DNA of 64,000 nt from an uncultured beta proteobacterium. GTDB lineage: Bacteria; Pseudomonadota; Gammaproteobacteria; Burkholderiales; Burkholderiaceae_A. Below are positions 17,801-26,827 of the stretch, one piece after another (position 1 is the first letter of the stretch; each line of letters starts with the position of its first letter). The notes under the pieces were generated by a model. It saw only the letters and a list, made by a program, of their open reading frames with translations. It was not told where the DNA came from and did not search any database. The DNA is taken from NCBI GenBank assembly GCA_902625535.1, contig CACOBT010000003.1, forward strand, positions 1 to 64,000. The letters are read 5' to 3'. The position numbers were made by a program, and so were the translations under genes.

Positions 17801-20800
17801 AGTGTTTCCAATTCTGAGCAAAATACGTTGAGTTATCTAAGACCTCTAGCTGAAGCAGGCCTAGGGTTACCGAACGATGTAACTCTCAGAGACTCAACGG
17901 TAACTTTAGATTTTGCTCTCAATCGTTTTAAAGGTTCCTTGGAGGCAGCCTCAATTGATTTATCAAACAAACAAGGTGATGAGGCTATTAGCGCAAATCA
18001 GGTTTTGAGATTGCTAAACAGAGATTTAGGTACCGGTCTCAGTGAGGAAGCAAACGCATTTGTATCTCTGAATGAGTCTGTACCAGTTCAGATTGGTTTT
18101 ACAACAAGTGACGATTTAACGAGTAACATAGTTTCTAGGTTGACTGAGCTCGGTTTTGAGGAGGTCGCCGGTGAAATTAATCCAAAATCATCTGTGAAGC
18201 TCATCGATAACACTACGTTAGTTTTAAATAGCGCGAAGGTAAAAGGGGTTGGCGAATTAAGCGATTTATTAAGTTTAGTGAATAGTGGAAATGCTAATCT
18301 AATTGACGGTGTTACATTAGAAGATGGCACCACAGCTGATTTGAATTCCGTAAAAAAATTAGTTGAGGTTGATTCGGAAAGATTAAACCTTAACAGTATA
18401 AAACTTTCGGACACGACGATCAGTCCAGATGATTTTCTTCAAATTCATGATCGGACAACCTTTTTAGATACCGCGGTGATAAACGGACGTGTTGATTCTG
18501 TTTCACAAGGTATTGAGCTCGTAGAAGCAGCAACGATTCCTATTGATGGAGTATTACTGAAAAATGAAACTGGTCTAATTCAAGCTGACGCGGCGTCATT
18601 GGTAACTTTGGCTCAAAACGGTGTTGCCCTTTTTGATCAAATCAATCCAACGACAGTCATTACCGATTTAGGCTTAACGGTCCAGGAAGCATTAGTGCTC
18701 GGAGGCGCTCGGCTTGATTTGAGTGGTCATCATATTGTTGCCGGAGAAAATGCGAATGTTTTGCAAGCTGTGGAATTATTGAAATTTCAAGGTTTCGATA
18801 TCTCGGGGTTAGGAATTGAAAGGGGAGATACACTGCTGAGTATTTCAATCGATAATGTGGATGCGTTGAAAAGGGCTGAGGTGATATTTGATGGTACAGG
18901 GACAGAAAAAATTTTTACAATTGATGAGGCTGTACTCGGTCCGATCCAGGCCCTGGACTTAGATAGTTTAGGTGCTGATTTGAGTTCAAAACGTGTTGAG
19001 GTCGAGGGATCTTTTGTTCCTGCAAATATCGCTACGCAATTATCTCTCATTCAAGGCGTTGATTTATCGAGTGTTCTAACTAGGGATGACAACTTATCTA
19101 ACTTGCAAATTAAAGAATTAGAAACAAGAGGAATTCGTGTTGATCAGGCACTCAATACTTTAGCAGAGAGTTCAAAATTTAATGGGAAAGTTAAGGAATT
19201 ACAAGACACTGATCCCAGGGGCACAGATAATTTGATCATTGCAGAGGGTTCGGTTTTTTTAGAAAATGATATTCACAGCACTTATCTTTTCGATGTAAGT
19301 GGTAATTTTAACAATGCAATTGGAAATCTCGACGTTGAGATCAACAGTACTGTTGATCCTTCGATCCAAAAAGTTGATTGGGTGTACAGTGTTTTAGCGG
19401 AGAGTATTGAGTATCTCTCTGAAGGTGATGCTTTACTAGAAACTTATTCGGTTGAATTAAGTGAGAACTTCGTTAATTTTGTGGAGGATGATGTTACTCA
19501 GTTCGATATTAATTTGGAAATAATCGGAACTGATGATCAACCTGAAATTATTGTTGAAACAATAGATGATATTGATGTGTTACTACGTGAAGGAAGAAAT
19601 AATACTGCGAATGGTGAACTATTAATCTCAGAGAGAGATATTAATGATCATATTTCAATAGCTTTGGAAATCCCTCAAAGTTTTATAAGGGATGATTCTC
19701 AATTAATAGAGAACGATTCAATTTACGTTCCGATTGACTTTAAGGTAAAAAACATTGAGACCAATGATTTAGTTTGGGAGTACACTCCAGGCGGTCCAGG
19801 ATTAGAAAATATGGATGCTGGAGTTACATCATTTGAAGTAACAGGACCTGATCTCGTTGCAGGTGATTACGAATTTGCGTGGACCGTTTCGGATCTAACA
19901 GAAATATTTAACGGACTGGAACCTGGCGAGACATTGGAATCAAACTATGTGGTAAAAGTTTTTGATATACCAGAGGCATCTGAAGAAGAAAGTACGAGTA
20001 CACAAAATATATCGATTGATATTCAGGCAAATAGTTTACCGTCGCTAATTGATCCCAACGGTCTCCCCGTAGATGGAATATTACCTTCTCCTGTATTGAA
20101 TCAGTCTGGGGTAGAGGATGAAGATTTAGTTTTAACACCCCAGGATTTCGGGCTGGAATTTTATTTTGATGCCGACAATGACTTATTCAGTAATATTCAA
20201 GTTGTTTCTGTAAGTGAGGACGTAAGTCTGAGTTACATACAAAATAACATTGGTCAAGAAATTTCTGAGGTAATAAAAAATGGAGATATCATTTCTCTTG
20301 ACTATGATGAGGGATTTATCAGATTTATGATCGATGGTACTGAAGCTGATCTGATTTTGAGTCCGAACAAAGATATCAATGGAGCAGAATTTATTGATTT
20401 CAGGGTTGGTGACAATATTGATTTTAGCGAGCAAGTTTATACTTCGAATGTTTTCTTTTCTCCGGTGGTTGACGCACCTAACGTTCAAATTCGTGATACC
20501 GAAATTTCGAATGATTTGGACTTAAAAAATATTAAATTTGTTGGGGACGGCTCAACAGTTTATTTTGAACTTTCTCCACAAGGACAAAATTCTGAAATAA
20601 AGCATGCCGAATTATCAATCCAGCAAGGAACTACCACTATCTATAATACAGAGTTTGATGATGGGAATTTGGTAATAGATTATTCTGTTGACTTTGTTGA
20701 AATAGTAAACGCTTTCTATGATGCCGATAATAATAATTCTGATGGGCAGTTGATGGGTTACATTCCAACAGAGGCACTAGAGGCACAGTTGACAGTTCAG

Positions 20801-21634
20801 GTTGAGGATAGGGTACTCGGTACTGATACGATCGATATGGGAAGTTTTGAATTAATTGAAGAAATAACTGTAGTACCTGATGCCTCAAAGATTAAAAACG
20901 ATAACGGATATAGAGAAACAATGGTGGGGTTTTCTGATTTTGATGGTCAAAAACCAGATTTTTCAGAATTTGGGGAAAGTGACGATATTACTTTTGTTGA
21001 CCCTGAATTTGGTTCGGTTCTATCTACTGATGATGCCTTGGATGGTGCAGAGATTGATTATGATACCAGTGTGATCATAGGTACGCAGGGAAAGGATTTC
21101 ATTTTTGCTAAATCTGATCACGAGAATGAAACCGGAAACCTTGTTCATGGGGTAGAGGGTTTTGATGACGTGTCCGGTGGAGCGTATAGAGATATTATTT
21201 ACATTGATCATGCGAGCGACAGTACTGAAGACACCGTAAGTGGGGGAATGGGTGATGATGTTTTTGTTATCCACGGAGGTAACGAATCAAATGAGGCGGT
21301 TATGGATGTCCCGGCAGATGAGGCAAAACAGGATATGAATGACAGACTTGAAAATTTACTAACTAGGGAGGCAATTGACACAAATGATGTAGCCCTTGCT
21401 GGAACCATAGAGGATTTTAGTGTTACTGGTGAGGGTAATGAAGATTCAATTGTCCTTTCTGGGTTTTCCGACGATGCAAATCATTCTTTACATGCTGATG
21501 AAGATTGGGCTTTATTACTTGTCGAAGATGATGATCAGGAAAAGTTGTATACTGCTGCAATTTTAATGGCCGAATATGGAACCTTCGACTCTTCTGATAT
21601 GGATGTAATGAATGATGCGATTCATAAAATATAA
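11852..21634 (+). CDS. giant repetitive type I-secreted surface protein/adhesin-like (3260 aa)
   Basis: The largest gene of the window. The N-terminal 300 residues are hydrophilic and low-complexity after a short leader (DLFIVGALAGLYSKK); a hydrophobic stretch near residue 310 (FGSVAMMPVAAVGL) follows. Near residues 390-440 lies a calcium-binding beta domain (YDENNNGILDDSE, TDAEGNFQLP) as found in other RTX adhesins. About residues 500-2430 are degenerate repeats with Leu/Gly/Asn-rich periodicity (LLNSGL, LVNAGVKF, LLSAGLGF, LVDSGFTF). Cadherin/VCBS-like parts follow (GTDDQPEI, near 2560), then weak RTX sequence (IGTQGKDFIF, near 3074; SGGMGDDVFVIHGG, near 3130). Its last 23 bases overlap the tolC-like gene, so it is the direct partner of the secretion genes. 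Function as adhesin or matrix protein is inferred from size and architecture. Confidence 0.8.
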   Translation: MANLKNRIDRLTKLRGSVEQKGINSLDLFIVGALAGLYSKKLVIQNDVPSLNKKLEPNSVLNQPPIPESKNEISGSLYAEKLKSISSVERLSTSVSDYILKLEKEDYSDYSKGFYTSQLGNLAKVFAVPSSSVSLTDHAKNSLAAMQSDTVINPRLAQSEETTEERNSKSARQDDSVPKRADEIEKASGDESGEPTYQEILDTFRKGLEAEELEADQSVQKEADVVQTAELNSKVFPAENTNENSSEGNSDSEENSRGQTNVAEQTVNDERIDLAQAETSKPEEGSSSNQSSSPSSGAEAAATGPGSIFGSVAMMPVAAVGLQQMIKEVTRSGDSPIKAVDSILPPVVTPEPETPVVEEPEQPIQPIIIESPNQPVIAAAPEPVKAFQGRVVDGYVVGATVFYDENNNGILDDSESNFIGVTDAEGNFQLPDFSAADQGGSVVVLPGGVDTNTGHKIGAMQVNVPKDADGNPILSDPDSPDAQAAISSPLTLILAQNSDIVEADLIAQLGMTGVEEKGLAFYDPVSEMQAGNNNSLAEYVFTIQQQLFSIIQAGSKIAGEAAGLSALEVSVQAVGDAMKTALENGTALTIDGITTSAISAVANASGFSSLASSFASIVQTTNQKIAEGYNGMALALSDPSNEDSITLLSNARATAAASQDTLLSTIETSLTSGSLDSSAFSTSLNSVIAENSAVFGTLLTAEAGDGSSGLSEFGNPAFIVTKLLEQTGSTIRDVVDLSSSINSLSLEQLSQLGVSHVRLLGSNTAVEISMGNVSNAVLASLNDDATVDDVSTTLVDESSVDDGLFATNYTVTLKISDAQVANVVANATALNAAGIDVIKPVEGTLSLTLAQVRNLQSLGFEFASGLVRFSASSADSLTFDEIFTLLNSGLKLTDSSEVSVSIPDGDSRSTFATIKDLAARGVSFDGGTITLTQDDLKGSFNVLQAQLLDAAKSNIVFDTDNVSSWSLGKASNGTSLGNPKINASDVSFLVNAGITFNDAVVNVTSSSDVTTIVNNAFELLSAGVRKFNFSSGVSVSTADARTILDAKDLTIEQGTSYTDVIFSGEGVLSNLGSASLQSLSDFLAEGLGLDTTFVPEYADALALVQLGITFPQGIILQTTTETTISQSDANTLVNAGVKFQGLFNVSFTKDGSITEAENLTAVSNLISAGLRPVASDGQKITISGSSSDPLYIRPTEWNALKEYVDLENASLVLTRSSDFLSAFGDLTTNQSFWESQTQFSKFAVPLSVTPVYSQLKTLADLNLIRDSAGASSVSLVRVSKSSTGFSELSTDISVRISSSTDLDAVNAASLKNSGVDVVDVLGVPLSVSQIQNFLSESAPVLQNAQLLISNDNVSDASALLQQTFDRDIFDAGVSGFGVATGTSATADVWKVFSDAYDNLAGDSNSATTRIFDGGIITGAGGLTSGVGQVLDRLGRAGLKLSDSYSPSLTEVREYIDSGGSYSKGIKIGLQEGESLGPNEAIALAQANVSFTENTPLDFTGQSSGTLTNAGSESLQVVYFQKLLEKGFLLQNVSSDLLNLNNVTVSQDVFELLNSRGFDFSNSKIQVSNKMQLVSAAVKVASTDNHGITHIQTPETIIPSFGQAKLLLSAGLGFELISSDGSIISNRGATVKASSVSQLESLARQIDSLGSMGVSSLDLEGLQIPVSVAKIFVEASTSTNINFLNQPKLLITSDDNLGDVPSFLNDLISLGVREITFNDGVEVNALDAHNIVQVSNQITFSNGFITGSEGVQDDQLKNVLAALKQKGMPVSPNFKPSLDIALTGNAQTDSENMIAMIRDGYKVKLQSTEAESLQEEGRAEVSFSNVFLSLKDLNNFANSENFGDSSALPKFTQSFVTAKNNQELGLISSDLASETSTLLQLGIQNIAIQGNLSPSLTQVQLAGANGLAFQRVSKVEDAFNILSGSTGKITLKIEQSEIDSVTANAGDIFSSGVEKLNLFGKEIAVENAEVLVDSGFTFEGGKVASVSNSEQNTLSYLRPLAEAGLGLPNDVTLRDSTVTLDFALNRFKGSLEAASIDLSNKQGDEAISANQVLRLLNRDLGTGLSEEANAFVSLNESVPVQIGFTTSDDLTSNIVSRLTELGFEEVAGEINPKSSVKLIDNTTLVLNSAKVKGVGELSDLLSLVNSGNANLIDGVTLEDGTTADLNSVKKLVEVDSERLNLNSIKLSDTTISPDDFLQIHDRTTFLDTAVINGRVDSVSQGIELVEAATIPIDGVLLKNETGLIQADAASLVTLAQNGVALFDQINPTTVITDLGLTVQEALVLGGARLDLSGHHIVAGENANVLQAVELLKFQGFDISGLGIERGDTLLSISIDNVDALKRAEVIFDGTGTEKIFTIDEAVLGPIQALDLDSLGADLSSKRVEVEGSFVPANIATQLSLIQGVDLSSVLTRDDNLSNLQIKELETRGIRVDQALNTLAESSKFNGKVKELQDTDPRGTDNLIIAEGSVFLENDIHSTYLFDVSGNFNNAIGNLDVEINSTVDPSIQKVDWVYSVLAESIEYLSEGDALLETYSVELSENFVNFVEDDVTQFDINLEIIGTDDQPEIIVETIDDIDVLLREGRNNTANGELLISERDINDHISIALEIPQSFIRDDSQLIENDSIYVPIDFKVKNIETNDLVWEYTPGGPGLENMDAGVTSFEVTGPDLVAGDYEFAWTVSDLTEIFNGLEPGETLESNYVVKVFDIPEASEEESTSTQNISIDIQANSLPSLIDPNGLPVDGILPSPVLNQSGVEDEDLVLTPQDFGLEFYFDADNDLFSNIQVVSVSEDVSLSYIQNNIGQEISEVIKNGDIISLDYDEGFIRFMIDGTEADLILSPNKDINGAEFIDFRVGDNIDFSEQVYTSNVFFSPVVDAPNVQIRDTEISNDLDLKNIKFVGDGSTVYFELSPQGQNSEIKHAELSIQQGTTTIYNTEFDDGNLVIDYSVDFVEIVNAFYDADNNNSDGQLMGYIPTEALEAQLTVQVEDRVLGTDTIDMGSFELIEEITVVPDASKIKNDNGYRETMVGFSDFDGQKPDFSEFGESDDITFVDPEFGSVLSTDDALDGAEIDYDTSVIIGTQGKDFIFAKSDHENETGNLVHGVEGFDDVSGGAYRDIIYIDHASDSTEDTVSGGMGDDVFVIHGGNESNEAVMDVPADEAKQDMNDRLENLLTREAIDTNDVALAGTIEDFSVTGEGNEDSIVLSGFSDDANHSLHADEDWALLLVEDDDQEKLYTAAILMAEYGTFDSSDMDVMNDAIHKI

Positions 21635-22967
21635 AATACTTTTTTGTTTGTTGTTTTCTTTTTCAATAGGGGCTCAGGAAATTGAATCTGGATTGGTTAA
21701 GAAGCCAAAAGAGGACCTTAATGTTACGGTTGAGAGTATTGTTGGCCAGGCAAAAAATCAAGACAAACTTCGTGAATTTAAAAGACTTAAAGAAGTTGTT
21801 TCTGTGCCATTTAACTCTACTCCTTTGTTTTTACAAACGTTGGAAAGTTTAAAACTTGCTGAGGAAAAGAAAAACGAAGTTTTTTCTCGTTTCCTCCCTC
21901 GTGTGACGTCTTCAGTTGGAGGGGGAATTAAAAGCGGAGGTTTGAATAACGACGGCAATTCGCAAAGTAGGAATTTAAATGTAACTCAATTAGTTTATGA
22001 TTTCGGTGTAACAGGGAAACAGTTGAATGCTGCTGAGAAAGAGGCTTTGGCAAGTCAGTCAAAAGTGGAAGGGCAAAGAACAGACTTATTGTTAGCGATC
22101 ATTACTGCAATCCATGAGGTATATCGGGCTGAAACGCAGTTACTTTTGTCACAGGGTTTTGTAGATACAAGGAGAGGCTTTTTAGAATCAACAAAGCAAA
22201 GAGAAGAACTAGGGGGTGCCAGTAATGCTGATGTAATTCGGGCAGAGACTAAGTTGTCAGAGGCACTGGACAAGATACCTGTTCAGGTAAAGGTGCTTAA
22301 GGATTCACGAGCAAAACTGCTAGAATTTTTCGAAAACACAGACCTTAATCTCGAGTTAACTAGATTGCCGCCCATCAATCCAGAAAAGCTATCGATTACA
22401 AATGATACCGTGCAAAAAAATTATGTAATAAAGGAGCTTGATAATCAGTTGAATGCTGCGGTATTACAATTTGAAGCAGAAAAGAATAGTTCATTTGGCC
22501 GGTTTAATTTACAGGCAGCATATCAAAATACAGACACAAATCTTTTGTCGCCCCAGGAGCAATCGAGTTTACTTTTAACCTATCAAATCGATATCTTTAC
22601 AGGATTTGAGAGATCGTCAAAAATTAATCAGGCTAGTTATCGAGTTAGTGCCTTGGAGTTTGAAAGAGAAAGACAAAAAAGAGAGCTTGAGACTCAGTTG
22701 CGACAGAGCATTAATAGTTATGATGCGCAGGCTGCCTCGGTTTTATCAAGAGCTGAATTAGTAACTGGGGCAAAGTTATCAAATAAGGTTAATAAGGAAC
22801 TTTTTGAACTAAATAAAACATCCATAAACGATTTATTCCGTTCGCAAGAAGAATATATTTCTGCTGCGAAAAATTTAGTTGATGCTATGGTTGACAAGAA
22901 TCTGTCTTTCTATCAAATGCTAGCCAATTTCGGACTTTTATTACCAATGTTTGATTTGGGCGCTTAA
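21612..22967 (+). CDS. TolC-family outer membrane protein of type I secretion system
   Basis: A 451-residue outer-membrane channel protein. The N-terminus is a Sec signal peptide (RFIKYKILFCLLFSFSIGAQ). The body has the long amphipathic, Asn/Gln/Ala-rich helices of the outer-membrane efflux family, with the recognisable NVTQLVYDFGVTGKQLNAAE segment and, in the second repeat, LLTYQIDIFTGFERSSKINQA. It begins inside the last codons of the giant protein gene and stops immediately before the ABC transporter gene, so the three are translationally linked. It would form the outer-membrane exit duct for the exported RTX proteins. Confidence 0.88.
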   Translation: MMRFIKYKILFCLLFSFSIGAQEIESGLVKKPKEDLNVTVESIVGQAKNQDKLREFKRLKEVVSVPFNSTPLFLQTLESLKLAEEKKNEVFSRFLPRVTSSVGGGIKSGGLNNDGNSQSRNLNVTQLVYDFGVTGKQLNAAEKEALASQSKVEGQRTDLLLAIITAIHEVYRAETQLLLSQGFVDTRRGFLESTKQREELGGASNADVIRAETKLSEALDKIPVQVKVLKDSRAKLLEFFENTDLNLELTRLPPINPEKLSITNDTVQKNYVIKELDNQLNAAVLQFEAEKNSSFGRFNLQAAYQNTDTNLLSPQEQSSLLLTYQIDIFTGFERSSKINQASYRVSALEFERERQKRELETQLRQSINSYDAQAASVLSRAELVTGAKLSNKVNKELFELNKTSINDLFRSQEEYISAAKNLVDAMVDKNLSFYQMLANFGLLLPMFDLGA

Positions 22968-25121
22968 ATGAACATCGATTTTGATGAGTTAATTTATCAG
23001 ATCACCTTACGTTTTGATGCTTCCATTACTCCCGCAGAAGCGCGTGCTCTTTCCGGAACAACTGAAGAAAAAAAAGATGTCAATTGGCTAATTGATTGTT
23101 TGGGCGATTGTGCTATTGACAATGAGAAAATTGAAAGAATTCAGGATATCGATTTTGAGCGTTTTAGGGGCGTAGGGATTGTTTTTGTTGCAGATAGAAG
23201 TTTTATTTTTTCTTTTGACGAGTTGCGTCAGCAGGTGCATTTCAATCAAATAGGGGGAGATCTCTCAGGAAGTTACATTGAAATTGTTCCCATGCTTAAG
23301 ATCTATGACAATCAAATCGTTTATCGTTTTTTTGAGCGTGAAAAAGAAGAGGTCGCTGTAATACCTGGAATCGAATCTCATTGGTTCTATGCGCCACTTT
23401 GGAAAAACAGAAAATTTTTATTGCAAGCGGGTTTAGCCTCACTTTTAACAAACGTTTTTGCGGTCGGAACTTCCTTGTTTGCGTTGATAGTTTACAACAG
23501 GATAATACCGGCAAATGCAATGGCCTCCCTTTATGTGTTAGTCATTGGGATGGTAATTTTACTTTCTGCCGATTACGTTATTAAAACCGTGAGGTCACGA
23601 CTCTTGGGTGTCGCAGGATTGGAATCAGATATAGTGATTGCAGATCGGCTCTTTGGCCAAATTATTGATATGAGGCACGATACTAAAAAGGGTTCAGTCG
23701 GAACTTTGGCTAGTATTTTGAAAGAATATGAGCAAATCAGGGAGTTCTTTACCTCCGCTACGCTTGTATCCATTATTGACATGCCTTTTGCCTGCATCTT
23801 TTTGTTTTTCATTTGGTATGTCGGGGGTCATATGGTGATACCAGTAATTGTCGGTATCATCCTCCTAATTGGTATCACATTATTGATGCAGCCTCGGCTA
23901 AAGAAGTTATCAGAAAGTGCCCAGGAAGAGGCGCACGATAAACATTCTGTTTTAGTTGAAACATTGTCAGGTCTAGAGACCGTGAAGCTTTTGGGCGCAG
24001 GTGGGTTACTTCGTAAGCGTTTTAAAAGTGTGGTTACACAACAAGCGAAAAGTGCGGACGAGACTAAAAAACATACTTTTTTCTCTACTAATTTAACAAC
24101 TGAAATTCAGCAAGCTGTTCAAATTTCTGTCGTTACAGTCGGAGCGATTACGGTAACAACGGGGGAATATGGTTATGGGGCCATTATTGCGTGCACAATT
24201 CTCTCTGGTAAAGCTCTTTTACCCTTCGTTCAACTTGCTCAGTTGTTATCGAGATTGAATCAGATAGTTTCGGGGTATAAATCACTGGACGCGTTGATGA
24301 AACAACCCACAGAGCATGCTAAAGGTAACGAGTTTATGCGCAGGGATCAGTATGATGGGGAAATCATATTTGATAATGTCAATTATAGCTACCCGAATCA
24401 GGATTCAAATGCAATCGAAAACATCTCTTTTAAAATTGGGAAAGGGGAACGGATTGGTTTGGTAGGAAGAGTTGGCTCTGGGAAGACAACTATAGGTAAA
24501 TTAATAACCAAGCTTTTTTTACCCCAGACAGGAAGTATTTCAATAGATGGTATTGATATTAGGCAATTAGATCCTTCAGAAATTAGAGAAAATATCGGGT
24601 ATGTATCTCAGGATCCTTGGTTAATCGCGGGTACAATAGAGCAAAACATTTCTTTAGGCGCTACAGATATAAAAAGTGAGGCAATAATTGAGGCAGCAGA
24701 TATTGCCACCGCTACCGAATTTATCAATAAACATACGAAGGGTTTCAAGCAGATTTTGGATGAAAGGGGAGAAGGTCTTTCAGGGGGGCAAAAACAAGCT
24801 CTCACAGTAGCAAGAGCACTGGTGAAGAAGCCTCCAATTTTTATTTTTGACGAACCAACCAGCTCTATGGATGCGAAAACTGAAAAAAAATTTATTGAAA
24901 ACTTCAAGCAGTATAATCCTGATGCAACACTGCTGCTAATTACGCATCGGACCTCATTGCTCACCCTTGTTGATAAAGTAATCGTTATTGATCAGGGCAA
25001 AATTGTGGGTAGTGGTTCTGTCGAAGGTTTTCTTAAAGCTACTAAATCTGGAAACAATGAATCCTCAAAAAATAAATCTTCGACTACTGGATCAGTGATT
25101 ACTGATCCTATAACTTCGTAA
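22968..25121 (+). CDS. type I secretion ABC transporter, LapB/HlyB-like
   Basis: 717 residues: an N-terminal C39-peptidase-like domain (1-140) that lacks the catalytic QxDCG cysteine motif, so it is a docking domain rather than a protease; a six-helix ABC exporter membrane domain (about 150-430) after the SHWFYAPLWKNR segment typical of LapB-type permeases; and a nucleotide-binding domain with Walker A GRVGSGKTT (near 500), Q-loop YVSQDPWL, signature LSGGQKQA (near 604), Walker B IFIFDEPTS and the His switch THRT. It powers one-step export across both membranes together with the genes at 21612 and 25135. The lack of a processing Cys agrees with RTX substrates, which are not cleaved at a double-Gly leader. 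Confidence 0.9.
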   Translation: MNIDFDELIYQITLRFDASITPAEARALSGTTEEKKDVNWLIDCLGDCAIDNEKIERIQDIDFERFRGVGIVFVADRSFIFSFDELRQQVHFNQIGGDLSGSYIEIVPMLKIYDNQIVYRFFEREKEEVAVIPGIESHWFYAPLWKNRKFLLQAGLASLLTNVFAVGTSLFALIVYNRIIPANAMASLYVLVIGMVILLSADYVIKTVRSRLLGVAGLESDIVIADRLFGQIIDMRHDTKKGSVGTLASILKEYEQIREFFTSATLVSIIDMPFACIFLFFIWYVGGHMVIPVIVGIILLIGITLLMQPRLKKLSESAQEEAHDKHSVLVETLSGLETVKLLGAGGLLRKRFKSVVTQQAKSADETKKHTFFSTNLTTEIQQAVQISVVTVGAITVTTGEYGYGAIIACTILSGKALLPFVQLAQLLSRLNQIVSGYKSLDALMKQPTEHAKGNEFMRRDQYDGEIIFDNVNYSYPNQDSNAIENISFKIGKGERIGLVGRVGSGKTTIGKLITKLFLPQTGSISIDGIDIRQLDPSEIRENIGYVSQDPWLIAGTIEQNISLGATDIKSEAIIEAADIATATEFINKHTKGFKQILDERGEGLSGGQKQALTVARALVKKPPIFIFDEPTSSMDAKTEKKFIENFKQYNPDATLLLITHRTSLLTLVDKVIVIDQGKIVGSGSVEGFLKATKSGNNESSKNKSSTTGSVITDPITS

Positions 25122-25134
25122 TTAAGGTAGAAAA

Positions 25135-26541
25135 ATGAAAAGAGTTTTGCAAGTCCTTTTATTTCCCCTTAAGATAGTTTTTTCTCCAATAATATACATT
25201 TTCAAAAAACTACCTTTTGCGACAAGAAGAAAACTGATATCCAATACGACTGGTTTCCTTGGTTTTGTGGGGAAATTTTTTATCATTCTTCAACATATGT
25301 TTTCATACGAAAAGGGGGGAAGAGACACGCAAGGTGGTTCAGGTTTGATGTACCTGATTTTGCTGTTATTCGGAGGATTCGTTTTATGGGCATATTTTGC
25401 GAAGTTTGATCAAGTCATCACTGCCGAGGGTAAGGTTTTCCCGTTCTCGAGGTTACAAGAGATAGAACACTACGAAGGTGGGCTATTGGATAAGATTCAC
25501 GTTAAAAGAGGAGAGGCAGTTCGTAAAAATCAGTTATTAGTATCGCTAAGCCCGCTTTCCGCAGACAGTGATTTTAATATTCAAAAGGCAAATATAGCTT
25601 TACTTCTTATCAAGAAGGCGAGGTTAGAGGCTGAGTATCTAACCAAAAACCAGTTCTCTATCAGCGAAGATATTAAAGAAAAATATATACAAATTTTTGA
25701 TAACGAATATGCACTTTTTTTGAAGAGAAAAGCGCTTTTTGATGAGGAAATTTTGAAAAGTCAAAACAACATTCAAATGGCTTCCGCTAGATATGATGCC
25801 GCTGAAGCTGCGTTTAACGCAGCATCTGAAGAGTTTGAAGTTGTTACTAAACTCTTTGAAAAAGGATTAGAAAGCAGACTGTCAAAAATAAAATCCGATA
25901 GGGCGTTTTCAGAATCGGTCGCCAGCAGGCAAATTGCAGAGCAGGAATTAAACAAAGCTAAACTAGAACTGAATTCGTTAATGTTAGATCGACAAGCTAA
26001 AGTACTGGCTGAACTCTCAGAGGTAAAATCTGAATATCTAGCGGCGTATGAAGGTATAAGAGTTGCAGCAGACAAAGCGGACAGGACACAAATTAGAGCT
26101 CCAATTGACGGCATTGTAAATCGAGTATTAATTTCAACGAGGGGTAGCGTAGTTAAACCGGGGGAAACAGTAGTGGAAGTTGTACCAGCTGATCAAACGA
26201 TAGTAGTAGAGGCTAATGTATTACCGTCCGATATTGGTTTCGTTACGAAAGAGCAAAGGGCCCAGGTCAAAATTACCGCCTATGATTTTTCAGTCTTTGG
26301 TGCGTTAAATGGTTCAGTAAGTGTAGTGGGGGCGGATACGATAACAGATGAAAACGGAGAAAATTTCTATGTGGTAAAAATCGACTTAGACCAGGATTTT
26401 TTGGCGGTTAAAAATAAATCATTAAAGGTCATTCCTGGCATGACGGCGCAAGTCGATATAATTACAGGTAAGAGATCTCCATTAGAGTATATATTCTCTC
26501 CAATCACGAAAACGTTGCAAGAGTCCTTCAGGGAAAAGTAA
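25135..26541 (+). CDS. HlyD-family membrane fusion protein of type I secretion
   Basis: 468 residues with one inner-membrane helix near residues 69-90 (LMYLILLLFGGFVLWAYFAK), a lipoyl half-motif (EIEHYEGGLLDKIHVKRGEAV region, near 110-130), a long coiled-coil hairpin (about 150-310, KLFEKGLESRLSK), the second lipoyl half (IRAPIDGIVNRVLISTRGS, near 322) and a C-terminal beta-barrel ending in IPGMTAQVDIITGKRS, all hallmarks of the periplasmic adaptor family. The unusually long cytoplasmic N-terminus (about 68 residues) is notable. AAGGTAG precedes the ATG, 13 bases after the transporter stop. Last gene of the secretion operon. Confidence 0.9.
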   Translation: MKRVLQVLLFPLKIVFSPIIYIFKKLPFATRRKLISNTTGFLGFVGKFFIILQHMFSYEKGGRDTQGGSGLMYLILLLFGGFVLWAYFAKFDQVITAEGKVFPFSRLQEIEHYEGGLLDKIHVKRGEAVRKNQLLVSLSPLSADSDFNIQKANIALLLIKKARLEAEYLTKNQFSISEDIKEKYIQIFDNEYALFLKRKALFDEEILKSQNNIQMASARYDAAEAAFNAASEEFEVVTKLFEKGLESRLSKIKSDRAFSESVASRQIAEQELNKAKLELNSLMLDRQAKVLAELSEVKSEYLAAYEGIRVAADKADRTQIRAPIDGIVNRVLISTRGSVVKPGETVVEVVPADQTIVVEANVLPSDIGFVTKEQRAQVKITAYDFSVFGALNGSVSVVGADTITDENGENFYVVKIDLDQDFLAVKNKSLKVIPGMTAQVDIITGKRSPLEYIFSPITKTLQESFREK

Positions 26542-26827
26542 GTTGTTATCTTTTGATCTTGTACAAAACTTATGAGATTGCTTCTTAGCAGAGTATAGTT
26601 TCGGAAAAATATATAAATTCGTAGTTAAATACCATATCTAAGTGATTGAAAAAAAACATATTTTATATATTCACAAAACTTATTAAAGTTTTTCAAGTTC
26701 AAGATAGGCTATGTTCGTGCTGCTAAGTTTGTACCGTTGTCGCTGGGTATTTTTCTGTAGATTAATCCAAAAACGGCATTGATACCTGGTCTATGGTAAG
26801 TACTGCGATTATTTTGTAGGAGTAATA

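Noticed and set aside
22968..23400. Active C39 peptidase domain in the secretion ATPase, implying a bacteriocin or double-Gly leader exporter
   Set aside because: The catalytic QxDCG motif is missing, and the neighbouring substrates are RTX-like with C-terminal signals.
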